Source: Polynucleobacter paludilacus (GTDB lineage: Bacteria; Pseudomonadota; Gammaproteobacteria; Burkholderiales; Burkholderiaceae). From it: a stretch of DNA of 64,000 nt. Made by a program: the position numbers and the translations under genes. The DNA lies in contig NZ_CP061298.1 of assembly GCF_018687595.1 (NCBI RefSeq), positions 1,488,001 to 1,552,000 on the forward strand, in the 5' to 3' direction. Positions 48,259 through 57,048 of this stretch are shown here, piece by piece. Positions within the stretch are counted from its first letter, which is position 1, and every line of letters starts with the position of its first letter. The notes beneath the pieces were generated by a model that searched no databases, had not been told where the DNA came from, and was given only the letters and a program-made list of their open reading frames with translations.

Positions 48259-48285
48259 TTAGCACTCGCTTGACAAGAGTGCTAA
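48259..48285. promoter_or_regulatory. CIRCE element (HrcA operator) upstream of rpoH
   Basis: TTAGCACTC-N9-GAGTGCTAA is a perfect match to the CIRCE consensus. It lies 38 bases before the rpoH ATG and overlaps the likely promoter: a TTGACA within the nine-base spacer and a TAAAAT at 48283-48288. HrcA repression of rpoH is therefore expected. hrcA is not in the window. Confidence 0.92.
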
Positions 48286-48322
48286 AATACTCTCATTAAG
48301 TTACTTAAATAATCAAACAAAA

Positions 48323-49264
48323 ATGGTCGAAAAGAAAGCTTACAAGCCAACCGCTCGTGCTGTGCCCACCGTCCTAGCGGCGTCGCAGCCTGGGGGTGCT
48401 ATGGCCTTTCCTACCATGCCATCCCTTGGGGTTGGCACTTTAGATGCTTATATTGCCTACGTCAATCGCGTACCAATGTTAAGCGCTGCAGAAGAATTGC
48501 ATCTAGCGCAAGAGTTTCGTCGCACTGAAAATGTGGATGCCGCGAGAACTTTGGTGCTCTCTCACCTTCGTTTGGTGGTATCGGTCGCGCGTCAGTATTT
48601 AGGCTACGGCATTCCACATGCAGACCTGATTCAAGAAGGTAATGTGGGTCTGATGAAGGCCGTTAAACGCTACGATCCTAGTCAAGGCGCACGCTTGGTG
48701 TCTTATTCAATTCATTGGATTAAAGCGGAGATTCATGAGTACATTCTTAAGAATTGGCGCTTAGTCAAGGTAGCAACAACTAAAGCACAGCGCAAACTGT
48801 TCTTTAATTTACGCAGTAACAAGCCCACTCTAGCCACGCTCAAGCCCAGTGAAGTCGATGCCCTGGCAAAAGCACTAGACGTTCGCGGCGAAGATGTAAA
48901 AGAAATGGAAATGCGACTTGCTGGTGGCGATATCACGCTAGAAGGTGATGATCGTGATGAAGACTCTGCTTATGCACCAATTCAATGGTTGGCAGATTCA
49001 AGTCAAGAACCCACTGCCATGCTCGCAGCCGTAGAGGCAGACAATCTTCAGGGTCCTCAATTAGATAAAGCATTAATGTCTCTCGACGAGCGCAGCCGCA
49101 ATATTGTGCAATCTCGTTGGTTGGCAATGGATGCCGATGGTCATGGCACTAAAACGCTACATGACCTTGCAGCAGAGTATGGAATTTCTGCCGAGCGCGT
49201 GAGACAGATCGAAACGTCTGCTCTCAAAAAGATGCGTACTTTACTTCAAGCGCAAGCCGCTTAA
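48323..49264 (+). CDS. rpoH: RNA polymerase sigma-32 factor
   Basis: Heat-shock sigma factor of 313 residues. Region 2 includes GYGIPHADLIQEGNVGLMKA and SYSIHWIKAEIHEYIL, the RpoH box is seen in TKAQRKLFFNLRS near 153, and region 4 ends with a helix-turn-helix LAAEYGISAERVRQIETSALKKM. About 35 residues before region 1.2 form an unusual alanine/proline-rich extension. The CIRCE operator upstream shows that it is probably repressed by HrcA. It is convergent with the SCO1 gene. Confidence 0.96.
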   Translation: MVEKKAYKPTARAVPTVLAASQPGGAMAFPTMPSLGVGTLDAYIAYVNRVPMLSAAEELHLAQEFRRTENVDAARTLVLSHLRLVVSVARQYLGYGIPHADLIQEGNVGLMKAVKRYDPSQGARLVSYSIHWIKAEIHEYILKNWRLVKVATTKAQRKLFFNLRSNKPTLATLKPSEVDALAKALDVRGEDVKEMEMRLAGGDITLEGDDRDEDSAYAPIQWLADSSQEPTAMLAAVEADNLQGPQLDKALMSLDERSRNIVQSRWLAMDADGHGTKTLHDLAAEYGISAERVRQIETSALKKMRTLLQAQAA

Positions 49265-49274
49265 ACTAGACCAC

Positions 49275-49865
49275 TTATTTCAGCAGCTCTTTCAAGTCAT
49301 GCGCTAAGGTCTCGGGGCCTTGTGCATGTTTAATGTAGAGACGTAAGTGCCCCTCTGGATCGAAGACATAGCTACCAGCGGTGTGATCGATTGTGTAAGA
49401 CCCTGGGGATAAGCCGGGTACCTTCTTGTAGTAGATCTTAAAATCCTTAGTGACTTTTTCAAGGGCAGCTTCGTCGGCAGGACGCAGACCCATAAAGCGT
49501 GGATCAAATGAGGGCACATACTGTTTTAAGATTGCAGCCGTATCACGCTCTGGATCAACGGTGACAAACAATACCTGCACCTTATCTGCCTGAGAGCCGA
49601 GCAGCATCATGGCTTGCTGCATTTCGGTTAAGGTAGTTGGACAAACATCAGGACATTGAGTGTAGCCAAAGAAGATTACTACTACTTTACCTTTGAAGTC
49701 TGACAAGGTTCTGATTTTTCCGTCCACATCGAGCAAACTAAAATCACTACCGAAGCCACTGGCGCCCGTAATGTCGATATTTTTAAACTCAGGCTTAGGA
49801 CTACATGCCAACAGAGCCAGAGCCATCAAAGTCATTACGAGGGAGCGGATAGAAAATCGCTTCAT
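49275..49865 (-). CDS. SCO1/SenC family copper chaperone, lipoprotein
   Basis: Copper chaperone for the CuA site of cytochrome c oxidase. The protein of 196 residues begins with a lipoprotein signal ending LALLAC (lipidated C21) and has a thioredoxin fold with the copper ligands C71 and C75 in YTQCPDVCP and a histidine in DHTAGSYVFD near 157. The chosen ATG begins one base after the ctaB stop, while the longer frame would run into ctaB. It closes the SURF1-ctaA-ctaB run. Confidence 0.93.
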   Translation of the reverse strand: MKRFSIRSLVMTLMALALLACSPKPEFKNIDITGASGFGSDFSLLDVDGKIRTLSDFKGKVVVIFFGYTQCPDVCPTTLTEMQQAMMLLGSQADKVQVLFVTVDPERDTAAILKQYVPSFDPRFMGLRPADEAALEKVTKDFKIYYKKVPGLSPGSYTIDHTAGSYVFDPEGHLRLYIKHAQGPETLAHDLKELLK

Positions 49866-49866
49866 C

Positions 49867-50760
49867 TTAAATAAAGTAATGATCAATTAATAAAGCAGCA
49901 AACAAAAGCGATAAATAGGTGATCGAAAAACGAAACGTTTTCTTCGCTAATGCATCGCTATAAGAAACAAATAAAGCAATTACGTAAGCCAAGAAAATCA
50001 ATCCTAATACTAGGGCTGAGATCAAATACACCAAACCACTCATGCCGTAGATGTACGGTAATAAAGTAGCTGCAATCAATATCAGGGTATATAACAAAAT
50101 ATTGAGAAGCGTAAAACGCTCACCATGGGTTACGGGAAGCATAGGTAGGCCTGATTGCACATAGTCATCCCGACGATATAGAGCTAAGGCCCAAAAGTGT
50201 GGTGGCGTCCATACAAAGATAATTAACACCAATAGCCAGGCCTCAGCCGGCACAGAATTCGTTACCGCAGCCCAACCCAAAGCAGGCGGCATCGCACCGG
50301 AGAGACCACCGATCACGATGTTCTGAGGGGTGGCTGGCTTAAGCAACCAGGTATAGATCACTGCATAACCTACAAAAGTAGCTACGGTAAGCCACATGGT
50401 TAATGGGTTCGTGAAATTCCACAAAACAAACATGCCGAGTGAACCCAGCACAATTGAAAAAATAGTAATATGAAATGGAGAAATTTCGCCGGTAGCTGAA
50501 GGGCGCCAAGCAGTTCGCTTCATCTTGGCATCAACCGCCTGCTCAATCAAACAATTCATTGCAAATGCAGCACCTGCCAATAACCAAATGCCGACGACAC
50601 CCCCAATTAAAATATGAGTAGGGACCATACCCGGTGTAGCTAAGAACATTCCAATCACGGCACAAAAAACAGCCAACTGCGTCACGCGAGGCTTTGTTAG
50701 CACCCAAAATTGGCGCCAACGAGGCAGCTGTTCAGCAGAATGAGTATGTGGAGTATTCAT
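49867..50760 (-). CDS. ctaB: protohaem IX farnesyltransferase (haem O synthase)
   Basis: UbiA-family prenyltransferase that converts haem B to haem O with farnesyl diphosphate, an inner-membrane enzyme. The 297-residue protein has about nine hydrophobic helices and the polyprenyl-binding motif [15 protein letters not shown] near 68-82, plus the second aspartate region [19 protein letters not shown] near 195. It overlaps ctaA by four bases. Confidence 0.96.
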   Translation of the reverse strand: MNTPHTHSAEQLPRWRQFWVLTKPRVTQLAVFCAVIGMFLATPGMVPTHILIGGVVGIWLLAGAAFAMNCLIEQAVDAKMKRTAWRPSATGEISPFHITIFSIVLGSLGMFVLWNFTNPLTMWLTVATFVGYAVIYTWLLKPATPQNIVIGGLSGAMPPALGWAAVTNSVPAEAWLLVLIIFVWTPPHFWALALYRRDDYVQSGLPMLPVTHGERFTLLNILLYTLILIAATLLPYIYGMSGLVYLISALVLGLIFLAYVIALFVSYSDALAKKTFRFSITYLSLLFAALLIDHYFI

Positions 50761-51887
50761 GATCGCTTTGGCATCTTAATCTGAATTGCTGTTTTCCATG
50801 AAGCCCAACTACTCAGCCTGACCAAACAAAAGACCAAACCAGCAGCTCCTGCAGTGTGCAAGAGTGCAGCAAGTAGGGGCCATTGAAAAACAACATTAGA
50901 AATTCCAGTCACCAGTTGCAACAATAAAAGGGCTATTAATAGGCTGCCTAGTCGATAGAGCTCGGGTTGAGCAGTCTTGCTTACACTGTGTACGCTCAGA
51001 GCCAATGTAGCTAAAGCCAGAATCGCAACCATAGCGAACAAACGGTGTGCCCAATGAATGGTTTGCAATGCTTCAGGAGAAATGTAATCCCCCATTGCAT
51101 TCTTGCCCAATTCTCTCCAGAACGTAAACCCTTCATGCCAGTTAGCATCAGGCCACCATGCACCATTGCAAAGCGGAAAATCTGGACAAGCCAATACTGC
51201 GTAATTGGTACTGACCCAAGCGCCTAAAAAGATTTGCATTGCTAGAACAACGAGAGCAAAACTCACGAGCCATGCAGAGAGTGGTTTTTGTCTCAGAGGC
51301 ACAATGACTGAAGATGGACTTGACCAATTCTGCTGTGCATACAGCGTAAGACAGGCGAGTAGGCATAGAGCCAACATCAGATGTGTACTCACGATAATCG
51401 GCTGAAGTTTTAGGGTCACTGTCCATGCTCCAAAAGCACCCTGAACACAAACCAGTACCAATAAACCTAGACTCGCAATTAAGGACCACTTACCAAAAGA
51501 TTTGACTTTGGTCCAGGCCATGATCACTTGAACAATAATTAAAGTGCCGACTGTCATCGCCAGATAGCGATGAATCATTTCAATCCACGCTTTAAGCAGG
51601 GTAACTGGACCTGATGGCATAGAGGTCTCAGCCAGCTGGATATCTCCGATAGCATGCCAGGGATTAGAACTTCCATAACACCCTGGCCAGTCGGGACAGC
51701 CCAAACCAGAATCACTTAAGCGAGTGAAGGCACCAAAAATAATTAAATCAAACGTCATAAAGACCAAAAGCCAATTCAGCTTCTGAAAAAATGAATAGCC
51801 AGGCTTTTTCCAAAGATAAGCTACAGGAATGCCAGCAAAGATGAGGGCAATCACTGCAAGCTCAGAGAATAAAGCTAAAGTGGGCAT
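50757..51887 (-). CDS. ctaA: haem A synthase (COX15/CtaA)
   Basis: Oxidises the haem O methyl group to formyl, giving haem A for cytochrome oxidase. The 376-residue protein has about eight membrane helices and the conserved histidines in EMIHRYLAM near 107 and [10 protein letters not shown] near 277. The cysteine pair [11 protein letters not shown] is near 65 and [11 protein letters not shown] near 233. It begins with an overlap of one base with the upstream gene (TAATG) and overlaps ctaB at its end. Confidence 0.95.
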   Translation of the reverse strand: MPTLALFSELAVIALIFAGIPVAYLWKKPGYSFFQKLNWLLVFMTFDLIIFGAFTRLSDSGLGCPDWPGCYGSSNPWHAIGDIQLAETSMPSGPVTLLKAWIEMIHRYLAMTVGTLIIVQVIMAWTKVKSFGKWSLIASLGLLVLVCVQGAFGAWTVTLKLQPIIVSTHLMLALCLLACLTLYAQQNWSSPSSVIVPLRQKPLSAWLVSFALVVLAMQIFLGAWVSTNYAVLACPDFPLCNGAWWPDANWHEGFTFWRELGKNAMGDYISPEALQTIHWAHRLFAMVAILALATLALSVHSVSKTAQPELYRLGSLLIALLLLQLVTGISNVVFQWPLLAALLHTAGAAGLVFCLVRLSSWASWKTAIQIKMPKRS

Positions 51888-52543
51888 TACTGACTTTCGC
51901 CCTTATGGTTTAAGCGCAGTAATTTTTCTAAATCTTTTTTGATACTACCGAATTCTTTTGGTGAATTCGTCACCGGAAAGTACATCATCTTTTGAGCACT
52001 AGGATCAATCAACTGAATGGCTTCACCAGCGCCCTGCGCATTCAGCCAATCATTAAATTGCGCCCTCAGCTTAGGATCTGTAGGTAAATTCACCACGCTA
52101 AAACCCGCTACCTCGTGATCATAGGCCTTGGCAATCTCGGGATCAATTGGCTTACCATCCACATTGACCCACAGTAGTTGCACTCGACCCCCTTCTCGAC
52201 CCACACCAACTCGCAACTGTCGCATTAAATATAAGCCCTCAACACAGGATGTATTTTGCGCTGTGCACTCTGCGGCAGGGCGTGCGATTAACATAGTCCA
52301 CTTTCCACTCAGCGGTACCTCAAACCATGCCGGATTGGTATCTTGCACTGGCTGCACTAAAGTGCCGAAATTGGTCTTACCACCCTCTGGCTTAAATACG
52401 TAATACGCTAAATAGGATGCAATGACTGGTGCAGCACAGGCAAGCAATAAGAGCAACATTTGTAGACGCCCACGACGAGTCCGCGCATCAATTGCTGCAC
52501 CTTCTGACTGTGCAGAAGGAATTAATAGCTCTTCTTTACTCAC
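51887..52543 (-). CDS. conserved membrane-anchored protein of the cytochrome oxidase cluster
   Basis: Protein of 218 residues that I cannot name, conserved in this position in Burkholderiales. One membrane helix (about residues 28-50) anchors a periplasmic domain. By eye the domain resembles the SCO thioredoxin fold: GKWTMLIARPAAEC then RVQLLWVNVDG parallels the core of the neighbouring SCO1 protein. The cysteine pair is spaced CX6C (AECTAQNTSC) rather than CX3C. It lies between SURF1 (eight-base overlap) and ctaA (one-base overlap), so a role in oxidase assembly is likely but inferred. Confidence 0.75.
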   Translation of the reverse strand: MSKEELLIPSAQSEGAAIDARTRRGRLQMLLLLLACAAPVIASYLAYYVFKPEGGKTNFGTLVQPVQDTNPAWFEVPLSGKWTMLIARPAAECTAQNTSCVEGLYLMRQLRVGVGREGGRVQLLWVNVDGKPIDPEIAKAYDHEVAGFSVVNLPTDPKLRAQFNDWLNAQGAGEAIQLIDPSAQKMMYFPVTNSPKEFGSIKKDLEKLLRLNHKGESQ

Positions 52544-53306
52544 TCATACCCCCAGATAACTTTCGGTATTGCCGTATACCCGAAATCAACCAAAACAAGA
52601 ATGCGCATACTGCCAAAGCAAACCACTGAAAGGCATAAGCATAATGGCGATCTACCCCTGTTGTCAGTGGGGCCCATTGTCTCAGCAAACCATCGGCCTG
52701 CCCATTCTCGATCTCACGCAAGATAAAAGGACTTTGGCTCCAACCATGACTCTTGGCCTCCTGCTCAAGATCCAGATTTTGTTGAATCCGGGGTTGAATG
52801 GGTTGATCAGAATTACCAACCCCAAATTGATAGACCTTGCCTGGATTAGCAAATACGATTCCCTCTACTGAAACAGGTTTACCAGGTGTAGCCACAGAGG
52901 GAAGCTTGAGTCGATCTAAACCATTGCGGGGAGCCCAGCCCCGATTTACCCAAAGAATCCGTCCACTATCCAGCCTTAATGGCATCAAGACATAAAACCC
53001 AGCCTGAGCCGCCTCTCCGTCTTTAGGGACCGGCTGTGGACGGTTATCCAGCCAAATTGCCTCCTCTGGAATAAAAATGCCTTGCGCAACCATGCGTCGC
53101 TGATTGGTCTCAGCCAAAGTCCAGTCTTGCGCGCCCGCCTGTAGCGCTGGCATGGCTTGCTTGGCGACTAAGTTGGCAGCGAGCATAATCTTTTCATTGG
53201 CTCTGCGTAACTGCCAAAAGCCTGCACTGCTGCAAATGATGATCGTGATTAAGGCTGCTAAAGTAGCAACTATGCGCTTAGTAACGAGGCTAGAAAAAAT
53301 ATTCAA
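52536..53306 (-). CDS. SURF1 family cytochrome oxidase biogenesis protein
   Basis: Membrane protein involved in haem A insertion into cytochrome oxidase subunit I. The 256-residue protein has two terminal membrane helices (about 12-32 and 232-250) flanking a periplasmic domain with FWQLRRANEK, WLDNRPQP, VNRGWAPRN and the C-terminal YAFQWFALAV. The start codon is TTG with no Shine-Dalgarno; no ATG nearby keeps the conserved N-terminus. It is divergent from the small two-helix gene, with 14 bases between starts. Confidence 0.9.
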   Translation of the reverse strand: MNIFSSLVTKRIVATLAALITIIICSSAGFWQLRRANEKIMLAANLVAKQAMPALQAGAQDWTLAETNQRRMVAQGIFIPEEAIWLDNRPQPVPKDGEAAQAGFYVLMPLRLDSGRILWVNRGWAPRNGLDRLKLPSVATPGKPVSVEGIVFANPGKVYQFGVGNSDQPIQPRIQQNLDLEQEAKSHGWSQSPFILREIENGQADGLLRQWAPLTTGVDRHYAYAFQWFALAVCAFLFWLISGIRQYRKLSGGMSE

Positions 53307-53320
53307 TTGAGGATGTTGAA

Positions 53321-53533
53321 ATGAAGTGGATTATTCCCATCGTACTGCTAATGATCGTTGGAAGCTTGGGCTCAGCCCTGTATTACATGATGAAAGGTAA
53401 AGGCTCTAGCCCAAAAATGGTGTATTCCTTAATGTTCCGTATTGGGCTATCACTGCTGCTATTCATCGGTATTTTGCTTGCGTATTACTTTGGACTCATA
53501 CAGCCTACCGGTATCCGGGTTGGCAGCAACTAA
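53321..53533 (+). CDS. twin transmembrane protein, DUF2909 family
   Basis: Small inner-membrane protein of 70 residues with two helices (about 3-23 and 36-57) and a short loop KGKGSSPKMV. It is a regular resident between ctaE and SURF1 in betaproteobacteria and presumably helps oxidase assembly, though no function is established to my knowledge. GAGG gives a Shine-Dalgarno. It is the only plus-strand gene in the oxidase cluster, convergent with ctaE. Confidence 0.85.
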   Translation: MKWIIPIVLLMIVGSLGSALYYMMKGKGSSPKMVYSLMFRIGLSLLLFIGILLAYYFGLIQPTGIRVGSN

Positions 53534-53557
53534 AGAAATCAATTACGCCGTAAAACA

Positions 53558-53580
53558 AATCGGGGCTTAAAGCCCCGATT
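53558..53580. terminator. bidirectional-type terminator between ctaE and the DUF2909 gene
   Basis: AATCGGGGCT and AGCCCCGATT form a perfect 10-bp stem with a three-base loop between two convergent genes. The minus-strand side is followed by TTTGTTTTA, so it serves ctaE best; the plus side has only a short T-rich tail. Confidence 0.8.
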
Positions 53581-53590
53581 CTGATTTAAC

Positions 53591-54445
53591 TTACATCCAG
53601 TAAACGCAGATGTATAAACCGAGCCAGACAACGTCAACAAAGTGCCAGTACCAAGCGGCACCTTCAAAGGCAAAATGGTGCTCAGGGGTAAAGTCACCAC
53701 GAATCAAGCGACGCAATACGATTGCCAACATGGTGCCGCCTAAGAACACGTGGAAGCCATGGAAGCCCGTCAGCATGAAAAAGGTTGAGCCATAAACACC
53801 TGAGGTCAATTTCAGATTGAGCTCATGATAGGCATGGTAGTACTCAAAGGCTTGGAAGCACAAGAAAACAAAGCCGAGGCCTACTGTTGCTGCTAAGCCA
53901 ACAATAGCTTGCTTCATATGATTCTTCACTAATGCGTGGTGTGCAAATGTGATGGTGACACCAGAACTCAACAACAATAAGGTGTTGATAGTAGGAATTG
54001 GCCAAGGACCCATTGTTTCGAATGGAGCAACCAAACCAGCAGGGCCATCATTAGGCCAAACTGCGGTGAAATTGGGCCAAATCAACTTGCTTTCAACATC
54101 GCCCATCCAAGGCATCGCGATATTTCTGGCATAGAACAAGGCAGCAAAGAAAGCGCCGAAGAACATGATTTCAGAGAAGATAAACCAGGCCATCGACCAA
54201 CGATAGGAGACGTCCACATTCGCGCCATTTTTACCGGCATTAGACTCTGCAATCGTATCGCCAAACCAGTTGTAAAGCACATACAAAACCCACACAATGC
54301 CAGCGATTGACAAGGGGCCGCCCCAAGCTGCGTGATTGACCCATCCGACCATGCCGAAGCCAAAACCGATCAGGCCGATCGCAGCCATCACCGGATGTCT
54401 AGATAGGCCGGGAACGAAATAATAAGGGGTTGAATTGGATGACAT
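53591..54445 (-). CDS. ctaE: cytochrome c oxidase subunit 3
   Basis: Integral membrane subunit III of the aa3-type oxidase, 284 residues with about seven helices. Typical stretches are YYFVPGLSRHPVMAAIG, WFIFSEIMFFGAFFAALFYAR, GFHGFHVFLGGTML and the final YWHFVDVVWLGLYICVYWM. The ATG at 54445 has a GAGAGA Shine-Dalgarno; the longer frame would start at a TTG. It follows the DUF2970 gene by about 30 bases in the ctaC-ctaD-ctaG-ctaE operon. Confidence 0.96.
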   Translation of the reverse strand: MSSNSTPYYFVPGLSRHPVMAAIGLIGFGFGMVGWVNHAAWGGPLSIAGIVWVLYVLYNWFGDTIAESNAGKNGANVDVSYRWSMAWFIFSEIMFFGAFFAALFYARNIAMPWMGDVESKLIWPNFTAVWPNDGPAGLVAPFETMGPWPIPTINTLLLLSSGVTITFAHHALVKNHMKQAIVGLAATVGLGFVFLCFQAFEYYHAYHELNLKLTSGVYGSTFFMLTGFHGFHVFLGGTMLAIVLRRLIRGDFTPEHHFAFEGAAWYWHFVDVVWLGLYICVYWM

Positions 54446-54474
54446 CTGATTCTCTCTATTCAATCAAAAAATTA

Positions 54475-54666
54475 TTAATGGGATACCACTGCTTTCACAA
54501 TTAACAAAAGGGTACCCATGAAAACCAAAGCCCCAAGCACACCCGCAATGATAATGTGAACAAAACTTATTGAAGCAACATCATCTTGAAGGCCTGCTTT
54601 TTTGCGGACCCCCAAAAAAGCCCATAAAACTGCTTTCATGGACTTCAAAAAACTACTCTTTTTCAT
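54475..54666 (-). CDS. DUF2970 small membrane protein
   Basis: Protein of 63 residues with one membrane helix (about 35-58) and a basic N-terminal half MKSMKAVLWAFLGVRKKAGLQ. DUF2970 proteins sit between ctaG and ctaE in betaproteobacteria. It overlaps the ctaG stop by four bases. Function unknown; an oxidase assembly role is suggested only by context. Confidence 0.82.
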   Translation of the reverse strand: MKKSSFLKSMKAVLWAFLGVRKKAGLQDDVASISFVHIIIAGVLGALVFMGTLLLIVKAVVSH

Positions 54667-55256
54667 ATCGTCGTCTTTGATTTTGGCGTTGTCGCTCCTG
54701 GAGCTGCTGGAGGCACACCAACTTCAAAGAAGGTATATGACAAAGTAATGGTTTTGACATCGTCCGGCAACCCAGAGTCAATCACAAATACCACTGGCAT
54801 TTTTCTAGTTTCGTTAGCAGCTAAGGTTTGCTGTTGAAAACAAAAACACTCCAGCTTGGTAAAAAATTCTGTGGCGATTTTTGGTGCATAGCTGGGAATG
54901 GCTTGGGCTTGCACTGCACGATCTAATCTATTAGAGACCTCATACACAATTTCAGTCATCTCGCCTGGATGAACTTCCAAATAATTCTTCATCGGATGAA
55001 AACTAAACGGCCCCCGGCTGTTGGAGTCAAACTCAACAGTCACTTTACGTGAGTAATCCACTTGAGTGTTGCCTACTTTATTAGCGCTATAGGCTCTGAC
55101 ACCATAGTCATTCTTGCTAGTAACCACATTGATACCTGTTACTTCGCATAATGCTTTGTATAGGGGAACTAGCGCATACCCAAAACCAAACATCAACACG
55201 GAAGCGATTAAGAGCTTCAGCATGATTTGGCGGTTGAGATTTTGAGAAATGGACAT
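54663..55256 (-). CDS. ctaG: cytochrome c oxidase assembly protein CtaG (COX11)
   Basis: Copper-delivery protein for the CuB site of subunit I. The 197-residue protein has one N-terminal membrane helix (about 10-30) and a periplasmic immunoglobulin-like domain with the copper motif LECFCFQQQTL near 135, FHPMKNYLEVHPGE and VFVIDSGLPDDVKTITLSYTFF. No Shine-Dalgarno; TACGCT lies five bases before the ATG. It is preceded by the 43-residue small gene. Confidence 0.95.
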   Translation of the reverse strand: MSISQNLNRQIMLKLLIASVLMFGFGYALVPLYKALCEVTGINVVTSKNDYGVRAYSANKVGNTQVDYSRKVTVEFDSNSRGPFSFHPMKNYLEVHPGEMTEIVYEVSNRLDRAVQAQAIPSYAPKIATEFFTKLECFCFQQQTLAANETRKMPVVFVIDSGLPDDVKTITLSYTFFEVGVPPAAPGATTPKSKTTI

Positions 55257-55270
55257 TGAGCAGCGTAGGT

Positions 55271-55402
55271 TTAACTTAAGAGGCTATGTTTAAGCACGAT
55301 GCCAATGAAGAAAACAATAGCAATACTTAAAAGTACAAACCCCAACCGCCGGTTATTGGCAACTGAGGTTTGTTGTTGAGCAGATTTAAATTCCTGCTTC
55401 AT
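55271..55402 (-). CDS. small cytochrome oxidase assembly-type protein (43 aa)
   Basis: A short frame between ctaD and ctaG, overlapping the ctaD 3' end by 17 bases. The product starts [11 protein letters not shown], has a basic NNRRLG segment and a single hydrophobic helix (about residues 21-38), then ends KHSLLS. Betaproteobacterial oxidase operons often carry such a small one-helix gene here, annotated as cytochrome oxidase small assembly protein. It is easily missed because of its length. No clear Shine-Dalgarno; it is probably coupled to ctaD translation. Confidence 0.75.
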   Translation of the reverse strand: MKQEFKSAQQQTSVANNRRLGFVLLSIAIVFFIGIVLKHSLLS

Positions 55403-57005
55403 GTAATTGTTCAGCGTTTGGAGGAGTCTCAAAAGTATGATGAGGCGCTGGGGAAGGAACTGTCCACTCTAGGCCTTTTGCACCATCCCAAGGCTTCATT
55501 GGCGCCTTTTGACCTTGGCCACGATAAGCAGGCAATGCTACGAAGAAAAGGAAGTAAACCTGGGACAAACCAAAACCAAGCGCGCCAATTGAGGCAATCA
55601 TATTGAAGTCCGCGAACTGGGTTGGATAGTCAGCGTAACGACGTGGCATACCTGCTAAACCCAAGAAGTGCATTGGGAAGAAGGTGATGTTGAAGAAAAT
55701 CATGGAAGCCCAGAAGTGAATCTTGCCACGCGTTTCGTTAGCCATCATGCCGGTCCACTTTGGACACCAGTAATAGAAACCAGCAAACATTGCAAATAAA
55801 GAACCTGCGACCAATACATAGTGGAAGTGAGCAACAACGTAATAGGTATCTTGCAAGCCAATATCGATTGGCGCCATTGCCAAAATTAAGCCAGTGAAAC
55901 CGCCCATGGTAAATACGAAGATAAAGCCAACGGCCCACAACATTGGTGTTTCAAAGGTCATCGAACCCTTCCACATGGTTGCGACCCAGTTAAAAATCTT
56001 TACGCCAGTTGGTACGGCAATCAACATCGTGGCGTACATGAAGAAGAGTTGGCCTGTTACTGGCATGCCCGTTGCAAACATGTGGTGTGCCCATACGATG
56101 AAGGACAAGATAGCGATCGATGAAGTTGCATAAACCATCGAGCTGTAACCGAACAAGGTTTTTCTGGAGAAGGCTGGAACGATTTCACTAATGATTCCGA
56201 AAGCAGGAAGAATCATGATGTAAACCTCTGGGTGACCAAAGAACCAGAAAATGTGCTGGAACATCACTGGATCACCACCGCCAACTGCGGAGAAGAATGA
56301 AGTGCCGAAGTGACGATCAGTTAAGACCATCGTAATCGCGCCGGCTAAAACAGGCATCACAGCAATCAATAAATAGGCTGTAATCAACCAAGTCCAGCAG
56401 AACATTGGCATCTTCATCAGCGTCATGCCTGGAGCGCGCATATTCAAAATGGTGACAATGATGTTGATCGAACCCATGATGGAAGAAGCACCCAGCAAGT
56501 GGAGGGCAAAAATTGCCATATCCATACCAGGACCCATTTGCGAGGTCAATGGTGCATAGATGGTCCAGCCGCCCGCAGGAGCACCACCAGGAGCCAAGAA
56601 TGAGCTCAATAATAAAGTTGCAGCTACCGGCAGAATCCAGAAGCTGAAGTTGTTCATCCGAGCAAATGCCATATCAGATGCGCCAATTTGCAATGGCACC
56701 ATCCAGTTAGCAAATCCAACGAAAGCAGGCATGATGGCACCAAACACCATCACCAATCCGTGCATGGTGGTTAACTGATTGAAGAACTCAGGGCGGAAGA
56801 ATTGCAAACCAGGCTGGAACAACTCCAAACGAATACCCAAAGCCATCGTTCCGCCAGCCAGCAAGCTAACGAAAGAAAAAATTAAGTACATCGTGCCGAT
56901 GTCTTTGTGGTTAGTAGCAAACAACCAGCGACGCCAACCATGTGGCGTGTGATCATCATGCGCATGATCATGTGCGTGATCGAGAGAGCCAGTAACTGTG
57001 TTCAT
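55386..57005 (-). CDS. ctaD: cytochrome c oxidase subunit 1
   Basis: Catalytic haem-copper subunit of the aa3 oxidase, 539 residues with 12 membrane helices. Metal ligands are seen in [10 protein letters not shown], in [22 protein letters not shown] (the CuB histidine and cross-linked tyrosine), in [10 protein letters not shown], and in [21 protein letters not shown] gives a Shine-Dalgarno. A histidine-rich N-terminal tail (HDHAHDDH) is present. It follows ctaC by 43 bases. Confidence 0.98.
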   Translation of the reverse strand: MNTVTGSLDHAHDHAHDDHTPHGWRRWLFATNHKDIGTMYLIFSFVSLLAGGTMALGIRLELFQPGLQFFRPEFFNQLTTMHGLVMVFGAIMPAFVGFANWMVPLQIGASDMAFARMNNFSFWILPVAATLLLSSFLAPGGAPAGGWTIYAPLTSQMGPGMDMAIFALHLLGASSIMGSINIIVTILNMRAPGMTLMKMPMFCWTWLITAYLLIAVMPVLAGAITMVLTDRHFGTSFFSAVGGGDPVMFQHIFWFFGHPEVYIMILPAFGIISEIVPAFSRKTLFGYSSMVYATSSIAILSFIVWAHHMFATGMPVTGQLFFMYATMLIAVPTGVKIFNWVATMWKGSMTFETPMLWAVGFIFVFTMGGFTGLILAMAPIDIGLQDTYYVVAHFHYVLVAGSLFAMFAGFYYWCPKWTGMMANETRGKIHFWASMIFFNITFFPMHFLGLAGMPRRYADYPTQFADFNMIASIGALGFGLSQVYFLFFVALPAYRGQGQKAPMKPWDGAKGLEWTVPSPAPHHTFETPPNAEQLHEAGI

Positions 57006-57048
57006 GTTTACTCCGGTTTCGTTTTTTCTGTATTGATAGATTAATTAC

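Noticed and set aside
49265..49274. Terminator between convergent rpoH and SCO1
   Set aside because: No stem-loop with a T run is visible in the ten-base gap or just beyond it on either strand.
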